From the NCBI GenBank assembly GCA_963771985.1, contig CAVYVO010000004.1:868001-932000 (forward strand): 64,000 nucleotides of DNA, given 5' to 3'. The notes beneath the pieces were generated by a model. It was not told where the DNA came from. It saw only the letters and a program-made list of their open reading frames with translations, and did no database searches. Position 1 is the stretch's first letter. The number at the start of each line of letters is the position of its first letter. This DNA comes from Trebonia sp963771985. GTDB lineage: Bacteria; Actinomycetota; Actinomycetes; Streptosporangiales; Streptosporangiaceae. A program made the translations under genes and the position numbers. Positions 59,647 through 64,000 of the stretch are shown here, piece after piece.

Positions 59647-59713
59647 GTCTTGCTCCCGACCGCCATCGTGCCCCGCCAGCCCCAATCGGCCGCGACTCCA
59701 CCCCGGAGCCGAA

Positions 59714-59768
59714 CATGCCGATTGCGCAATCGACACGCTCTATTGTGGTCGATTGCGCAATCGGCATG
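59714..59768 (-). terminator. Long perfect inverted repeat after rplQ
   Basis: Two exactly complementary 21-bp arms, 59714-59734 and 59748-59768, with a 13-nt AT-richer loop. Each arm contains CGATTGCGCAATCG, a palindrome in itself, so cruciform and alternative stems are possible. It lies 13 bp beyond rplQ and is most simply the terminator of the rpsM-rpsK-rpsD-rpoA-rplQ block. No U-tract follows. Confidence 0.7.
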
Positions 59769-59780
59769 CTGCAGGGAAGT

Positions 59781-60440
59781 TTACGCGGAGGCTTCCGGCT
59801 TGGCGTCGGCCTCGGCGGTCGCCTCGTCGTCCTCGTCCTCGTCCTCGTCCTCGGCTTCGGCGTCCTCGTCCTCGTCGGCTTCGGTGGCCTCAGCGTCGGC
59901 AGCTTCCGGGGTCTCCGCTTCAGGCGCGTCGGCCGCGGACGCCTCGGCCTCGGTGCCTTCGGCCTCGGCGGCCTCGGGCTCCGCGGTCTCGGCGGCGGTG
60001 GCCTCCTCGACCGCGGCGGTCGCCGCGGGGGCGGCCTGCGGAGCCTGGCGACGGGTACGGCGGCGCGGCCTGGCGGCCGTCACCTCTTCCCGGACCAGCT
60101 CGATGACCGCCATCGGGGCCGCGTCGCCCTTACGGGGACCCAGCTTGGTGATGCGCGTATAGCCACCGGGCCGGTCGGCGAAGCTCGGGCCGATCTCGGT
60201 GAACAGGGAGTGCACGATGCCCTTGTCCGGGACCACGGTGAGCACCTGGCGGCGGGCGTGCATGTCACCGCGCTTGGCGAAGGTGATCAGCTTCTCCGCG
60301 TAGGGACGCAGCCTGCGCGCCCGAGCCTCGGTCGTGGTGATCTTCCCGTGCTCGAAGAGTGCGGTAGCCAGGTTCGCCAGCATGTGCTTCTGGTGAGCCG
60401 GGCTGCCACCCATCCGGGCACCCTTGGTAGGCGTGGGCAT
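59781..60440 (-). CDS. rplQ: 50S ribosomal protein L17 with long acidic tail
   Basis: L17 with a core of about 120 residues (GSPAHQKHMLANLATALFEH, RLRPYAEKLITFAKRGDMH and RPGGYTRITKLGPRKGDAAPM) plus a C-terminal extension of about 90 residues, made almost only of Ala, Glu and Asp, from RRRTRRQAP onwards. Actinobacterial L17 often has a short acidic tail; this one is long and highly repetitive in DNA. ATG 60440 has GGCAGG upstream. It is 118 bp behind rpoA with hairpins in between. Confidence 0.95.
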   Translation of the reverse strand: MPTPTKGARMGGSPAHQKHMLANLATALFEHGKITTTEARARRLRPYAEKLITFAKRGDMHARRQVLTVVPDKGIVHSLFTEIGPSFADRPGGYTRITKLGPRKGDAAPMAVIELVREEVTAARPRRRTRRQAPQAAPAATAAVEEATAAETAEPEAAEAEGTEAEASAADAPEAETPEAADAEATEADEDEDAEAEDEDEDEDDEATAEADAKPEASA

Positions 60441-60489
60441 GTCGCCTGCCCCTTTCTCTAATTCCGCCTTCGACGTTCGGCACCCGGCG

Positions 60490-60557
60490 CCGCGGGCCCG
60501 ATAAGATCCGAAGGATCGGGCCCGCGGCCGGGGGGTTCCGGGGGGTCGTCCCCCCGG
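60490..60557 (-). terminator. Two consecutive GC hairpins between rpoA and rplQ
   Basis: On the minus strand after rpoA come first a perfect 8-bp stem (60538-60557, CCGGGGGG-TCGT-CCCCCCGG) and then a perfect 13-bp stem (60490-60502 with 60515-60527, CCGCGGGCCCGAT). They follow rpoA immediately and could terminate, attenuate or protect the mRNA, so rplQ may have its own promoter or receive reduced read-through. Confidence 0.7.
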
Positions 60558-60558
60558 G

Positions 60559-61575
60559 CTAATACTGCTCAGTTTCGACGTAGCTCTCGTCTTCGTCGCC
60601 GGTGTACGAATCAACGGCGCTGCTCGGGTCGAACCCGGGCGGGGAGTCCTTGAGCGCGAGACCCATGTCGACCAGCTTCTGCTTGACTTCCTCGATCGAC
60701 TTGGCGCCGAAGTTCCGGATGTCCAGCAGGTCCTGCTCGCTGCGCGCGACCAGTTCGCCCACGGTGTGGATGCCCTCGCGCTTGAGGCAGTTGTAGGAGC
60801 GCACGGTGAGGTTCAGGTCCTCGATCGGCAGCGCCAGGTCGGCCGCGAGCGCGGCGTCGGTCGGCGACGGGCCGATGTCGATGCCCTCGGCGTCGACGTT
60901 GAGCTCCCTCGCCAGGCCGAACAGCTCGGTCAGCGTCTTGCCGGCGCTCGCCACCGCGTCCCGCGGACGCATGCACGGCTTGGTCTCGACATCAAGGATG
61001 AGCCGGTCGAAGTCGGTGCGCTGCTCCACACGGGTGGCTTCCACCTTGTAGGTCACGCGGAGCACCGGCGAGTAGATGGAGTCGATCGGGATGCGGCCGA
61101 TCTCCTGACCTGGCTGCTTGTTCTGGGTAGCGGAAACGTAGCCGCGGCCGCGCTCGACCGTGAGCTCCATCTCCAGCTTGCCCTTGCTGTTGAGCGTCGC
61201 GATGTGCAGTTCCGGGTTGTGCACCTCGACGCCCGCCGGCGGGGCGATGTCGGCCGCGGTGACCGCGCCCGGACCCTGCTTGCGCAGGTACATCACCACG
61301 GGCTCGTCATGCTCCGAGGAGACGACCAGCTGCTTGAGGTTCAGGATGAGGTCGGTGACGTCTTCCTTTACCCCGGGAACGGTGGTGAACTCGTGCAGCA
61401 CGCCCTCGATGCGGATCGACGTGACCGCGGCCCCCGGGATGGAGGACAGCAGGGTCCGCCGAAGCGAGTTCCCGATCGTGTAGCCGAACCCTGGCTCCAG
61501 CGGCTCGATCGTGAACTTGGACCGGTAGTCACCGATCTGTTCCTCACCAAGTGATGGACGCTGTGCGATGAGCAT
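60559..61575 (-). CDS. rpoA: DNA-directed RNA polymerase subunit alpha
   Basis: A 338-aa alpha subunit: the N-terminal dimerisation domain (FTIEPLEPGFGYTIGNSLRR, LLSSIPGAAVTSIRIEGVLH) and the C-terminal domain that contacts UP elements and activators (LTVRSYNCLKREGIHTVGEL, DLLDIRNFGAKSIEEVKQKL). Complete and of normal length. Sits in the ribosomal-protein operon after rpsD. Confidence 0.97.
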   Translation of the reverse strand: MLIAQRPSLGEEQIGDYRSKFTIEPLEPGFGYTIGNSLRRTLLSSIPGAAVTSIRIEGVLHEFTTVPGVKEDVTDLILNLKQLVVSSEHDEPVVMYLRKQGPGAVTAADIAPPAGVEVHNPELHIATLNSKGKLEMELTVERGRGYVSATQNKQPGQEIGRIPIDSIYSPVLRVTYKVEATRVEQRTDFDRLILDVETKPCMRPRDAVASAGKTLTELFGLARELNVDAEGIDIGPSPTDAALAADLALPIEDLNLTVRSYNCLKREGIHTVGELVARSEQDLLDIRNFGAKSIEEVKQKLVDMGLALKDSPPGFDPSSAVDSYTGDEDESYVETEQY

Positions 61576-61651
61576 GGGACTTTCCTTTCCGCGGCAACCG
61601 CTATTTGAAGCCGCGAACGGCGGCGGACTTCTTTCGCCCGCCGGTTCTTCC

Positions 61652-62278
61652 TTACTTCGAGTAATACTCGACGATCAGCTGTTCCTGGACCTGGGTGTCG
61701 ATCTGCGCCCGGGCCGGAAGCTGGTGCACGAGGATGCGCATCTGATCGGGCATCACCTCGAGCCACGCGGGCACGGTGCGCTCGCCGACCTCGGCGCGCG
61801 CGACCATCATCGGGGTCAGCTCAAGGGACTTGGCGGTGACCTCGATGACGTCGTTCTCGCTCACCCGGTAGGACGGGATGTCCACGCGCTTGCCGTTCAC
61901 CAGGAAGTGACCGTGGCGGACAAGCTGGCGGGCCATGTCCCGGCTCTTGGCGAACCCGGCGCGGTACACCACGTTGTCCAGGCGGCTTTCCAGGATCTGC
62001 AGCAGGGTCTCACCGGTACGACCGGACTTCTTGGCCGCCTCGGCGTAGTAGCCCCGGAACTGCTTCTCGAGCACGCCGTAGATGCGGCGCGCCTTCTGCT
62101 TCTCGCGGATCTGCAGCAGGTACTCGCTGTCCTTCTGCCGGATCCTGCCGTGCTCACCCGGCGGGTAGGGCCGGATCTCGATCGGGCACTTCGGCGAGTC
62201 GCACTTGGAGCCCTTCAGGAAGAGCTTTACCTTCTCGCGGCGGCACAGCTTGCAGTCCGCCCCTGTGTATCGAGCCAT
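61652..62278 (-). CDS. rpsD: 30S ribosomal protein S4 (zinc-binding type)
   Basis: A 208-aa S4: MARYTGADCKLCRREKVKLF with Cys 9, 12, 26 and 31 forming a zinc site (C+ form), and the S4 RNA-binding domain LESRLDNVVYRAGFAKSRDM and HGHFLVNGKRVDIPSYRV. ATG 62278 is the standard start. rpsK ends 10 bp upstream. Confidence 0.97.
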   Translation of the reverse strand: MARYTGADCKLCRREKVKLFLKGSKCDSPKCPIEIRPYPPGEHGRIRQKDSEYLLQIREKQKARRIYGVLEKQFRGYYAEAAKKSGRTGETLLQILESRLDNVVYRAGFAKSRDMARQLVRHGHFLVNGKRVDIPSYRVSENDVIEVTAKSLELTPMMVARAEVGERTVPAWLEVMPDQMRILVHQLPARAQIDTQVQEQLIVEYYSK

Positions 62279-62288
62279 CAGCCTCTCC

Positions 62289-62699
62289 TCAGACCCTGCG
62301 CCGCTTGGGCGGACGGCAGCCGTTGTGCGGAACGGGAGTAACGTCCTGGATGGAACCCACCTCAAGGCCGGTCGCCTGCAGCGACCTGATCGCGGTCTCC
62401 CGGCCGGAGCCCGGCCCCTTGACGAAGACGTCGACCTTGCGCATGCCGTGCTCCATGGCACGGCGCGCCGCGGCCTCCGCGGCCTGCTGGGCGGCGTACG
62501 GGGTGGACTTGCGCGAGCCCTTGAACCCAACCTGCCCAGAGGACGCCCACGCGATGACGTTGCCCGTCGGGTCCGTAATCGAGACGATGGTGTTGTTGAA
62601 CGTGGACCGGATGTGGGCGTGCCCGTGGGCTACGTTCTTCCGCTCCTTGCGGCGCAGCTTCTTAGGCGCGCCTTGCTGGCTGCGGCTCTTTGGCGGCAT
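62289..62699 (-). CDS. rpsK: 30S ribosomal protein S11
   Basis: A 136-aa S11: HGHAHIRSTFNNTIVSITDP, GNVIAWASSGQVGFKGSRKS and PVPHNGCRPPKRRRV are diagnostic. Complete. Confidence 0.97.
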   Translation of the reverse strand: MPPKSRSQQGAPKKLRRKERKNVAHGHAHIRSTFNNTIVSITDPTGNVIAWASSGQVGFKGSRKSTPYAAQQAAEAAARRAMEHGMRKVDVFVKGPGSGRETAIRSLQATGLEVGSIQDVTPVPHNGCRPPKRRRV

Positions 62700-62765
62700 C
62701 TGCTTCCTGACTCCTGAGGTGATCGGTACCGGCTAGCGCCCCCGGCTAGCGCGGACTACTGCTGC

Positions 62766-63146
62766 TTACTTCTTCCCGGCCTTCTTCTTGCCGGCGACGG
62801 TCTTCTTCTTGCCCTTGCGGGTACGGGCGTTCGTCTGCGTGCGCTGGCCATGCACCGGCAGTCCCTTGCGGTGCCTGATGCCCTGGTAGCAGCCGATTTC
62901 GATCTTGCGGCGGATGTCGGCCTGCACCTCGCGGCGGAGGTCGCCTTCGACCTGGTAGTGGGCGTCGATCCAGTCACGCAGCTTCAGCAGGTCGTCCTCG
63001 GTGAGGTCGTGAACCCGGACGTCACCGCTCACGCCGGTGGCGGTGAGCGTCTCCAGGGACCTGGTGTGGCCGATCCCGTAGATGTAAGTCAGCGCGATCT
63101 CGAGCCGCTTGTCACGCGGCAGGTCGACGCCAGAAAGACGTGCCAT
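62766..63146 (-). CDS. rpsM: 30S ribosomal protein S13
   Basis: A 126-aa S13: MARLSGVDLPRDKRLEIALT, YIYGIGHTRSLETL and the C-terminal GIRHRKGLPVHGQRTQTNAR. ATG 63146 is set by conservation; the frame continues upstream without sense. The C-terminus is Lys-rich. Confidence 0.97.
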   Translation of the reverse strand: MARLSGVDLPRDKRLEIALTYIYGIGHTRSLETLTATGVSGDVRVHDLTEDDLLKLRDWIDAHYQVEGDLRREVQADIRRKIEIGCYQGIRHRKGLPVHGQRTQTNARTRKGKKKTVAGKKKAGKK

Positions 63147-63304
63147 ATGCGGGCAGTTCTCCTTCGTGTGGTGGAGGTCCTCCGCACCGCTTCCCGTCCC
63201 TGCCCAGGATCGGGCCCCGGCCTCCAACCGGGGGCAACGGCCATGCCGCTCGCGGTGCGCGTACTACTTCGCGTATTCGATTATGTGCGCGCGTCCAGAC
63301 CTAC

Positions 63305-63418
63305 TCAGCCCTGGCGCTGCTTGTGCCTAGGGTCGGAGCAGATGACCATGACGCGGCCGTGGCGACGGATGATCCTGCACTTGCTGCAGATCTTCTTGAC
63401 GCTCGGCTTGACCTTCAC
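63305..63418 (-). CDS. rpmJ: 50S ribosomal protein L36
   Basis: A 37-aa L36 read from GTG 63418 (GAGGAGAG site 6-7 nt upstream) to TGA 63305: VKVKPSVKKICSKCRIIRRH then GRVMVICSDPRHKQRQG. It has the zinc ribbon C11, C14, C27, H32 (C+ form). It sits between infA and rpsM as usual. Confidence 0.96.
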   Translation of the reverse strand: MKVKPSVKKICSKCRIIRRHGRVMVICSDPRHKQRQG

Positions 63419-63484
63419 GGCAAACTCTCCTCTGGCCCGCCAGGCGGGCCGGTTAGCTCCTGTCGGCTAGCCGCCAGGACGCTC

Positions 63485-63706
63485 TTACTTGTACCGGTAG
63501 ACGATGCGACCGCGGCTTAGGTCATACGGGCTAAGTTCCACGACCACCCGGTCGTCGGGAAGGATCCGGATGTAGTGCATCCGCATCTTCCCGCTGATGT
63601 GGGCGAGTACCTTGTGCCCGTTGTCCAGCTCCACTCGGAAGAAGGCATTCGGCAACGTCTCGACCACCGTGCCCTCAATCTCGATGGCGCCGTCTTTCTT
63701 GGGCAT
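63485..63706 (-). CDS. infA: Translation initiation factor IF-1
   Basis: A 73-aa OB-fold protein: KKDGAIEIEGTVVETLPNAF, FRVELDNGHKVLAHISGKMR and DRVVVELSPYDLSRGRIVYR. Complete. The 63707-64000 interval upstream is its promoter region; GTAGACT (minus strand, about 63850) is a candidate -10 element. Confidence 0.97.
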   Translation of the reverse strand: MPKKDGAIEIEGTVVETLPNAFFRVELDNGHKVLAHISGKMRMHYIRILPDDRVVVELSPYDLSRGRIVYRYK

Positions 63707-63913
63707 ATCCTCCGCGCTTCGTCCTGCGTAGTCTTGGTTGGTATCGTGCTGGTTCGCAGCTGTCCCGGCGAGAACGCTGGGCTAGGCATGATGTACTTCC
63801 CCCGTGGCACAAAGCCATACGGAAAGCCAGCCGATGGGCCGCAGCAGAGTCTACTAGACCAATCCCGGCAGCGCGAACTGGCAGCATAACACCGCCAGCC
63901 GCCCTGCTATTCC

Positions 63914-63931
63914 CGCGGTAGAGCTACCGCG
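63914..63931. terminator. Short hairpin upstream of infA
   Basis: CGCGGTAG-AG-CTACCGCG, an 8-bp perfect stem. Possibly the terminator of the gene preceding infA on the minus strand, beyond the right edge. Confidence 0.4.
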
Positions 63932-64000
63932 AGGAGAAGCTGCCGACAGTCCAGGTTATCCGGAACACCCCGCCCAGGCAACGCCGGCCCGCCCGCAGGT

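Noticed and set aside
1..64000. tRNA or rRNA genes, insertion sequences, phage or integrase genes
   Set aside because: Looked for characteristic stems, transposase motifs and terminal repeats; none was recognised. The evidence for reshuffling rests on duplicated and truncated genes only.

Overview
The window is high-GC DNA that reads as an actinobacterium. The gene order glmM-acpS-nnr-alr-tsaE, then tsaB-rimI-tsaD, together with rplM-rpsI and infA-rpmJ-rpsM-rpsK-rpsD-rpoA-rplQ-truA, is that of actinomycetes such as Streptomyces and Streptosporangiales. GTG starts, 4-nt start/stop overlaps and leaderless-looking promoters fit this. I cannot name the genus. No tRNA, rRNA, insertion sequence or CRISPR array was recognised.

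Layout. Positions 1-3640 hold a partial sensor kinase, an MFS exporter behind a striking palindrome, a decayed cation-efflux copy and a small conserved-looking protein. Positions 4.8-8.4 kb are a leftward sulfur block: DsrE-like, single-Cys DsrC/TusE-like, sulfide:quinone oxidoreductase (SQR) and a metallo-beta-lactamase/rhodanese fusion. Positions 8.5-17.1 kb hold a PsrABC-like molybdoenzyme (FeS-NrfD fusion, Mo subunit, TorD-like chaperone), two paralogous LysR regulators, a thioredoxin and a DUF302 protein. Positions 17.1-22.1 kb hold an AhpD-like protein, a CsoR-fold regulator lacking the copper His, a methyltransferase, a small CDF-like transporter, and copper ATPase CopA with a canonical CsoR. 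Positions 22.4-31.5 kb hold a ClC channel, a second SQR plus second MBL-rhodanese, a frameshifted GntR gene, a 59-aa Cys-rich protein, a PIG-L deacetylase, a cysteine-desulfurase-like enzyme, a frameshifted TauE/SafE exporter and a truncated ClC copy. Positions 32.2-41.6 kb are a phosphate-type ABC operon with three binding proteins and a sortase-fold protein without catalytic residues. Positions 41.8-46.5 kb are a form II CO-dehydrogenase-like set. Positions 46.5-64 kb are conserved housekeeping genes on the minus strand, plus one plus-strand membrane protein.

How it works together. Near-identical palindromes of the form ATACCC-N4-GGGTAT sit before most sulfur-handling genes, and two near-perfect variants extend the set. 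A CsoR-fold regulator with C35/G60/C64 instead of C35/H60/C64 is encoded beside one of them. I infer a CstR-like persulfide-responsive regulon covering SQR, persulfide dioxygenase/rhodanese, thioredoxin, TauE and desulfurase functions. A separate palindrome family, ACAAG-N5-CTTGT, lies before both LysR genes and the PsrABC-like operon. A third, GntR-type palindrome separates the second MBL-rhodanese gene from the gntR gene.

Three genes carry apparent single-base frameshifts (gntR, tauE, coxM), and the decayed CDF copy has a stop plus a frameshift. Read-level checking is needed to tell real decay from sequence error.
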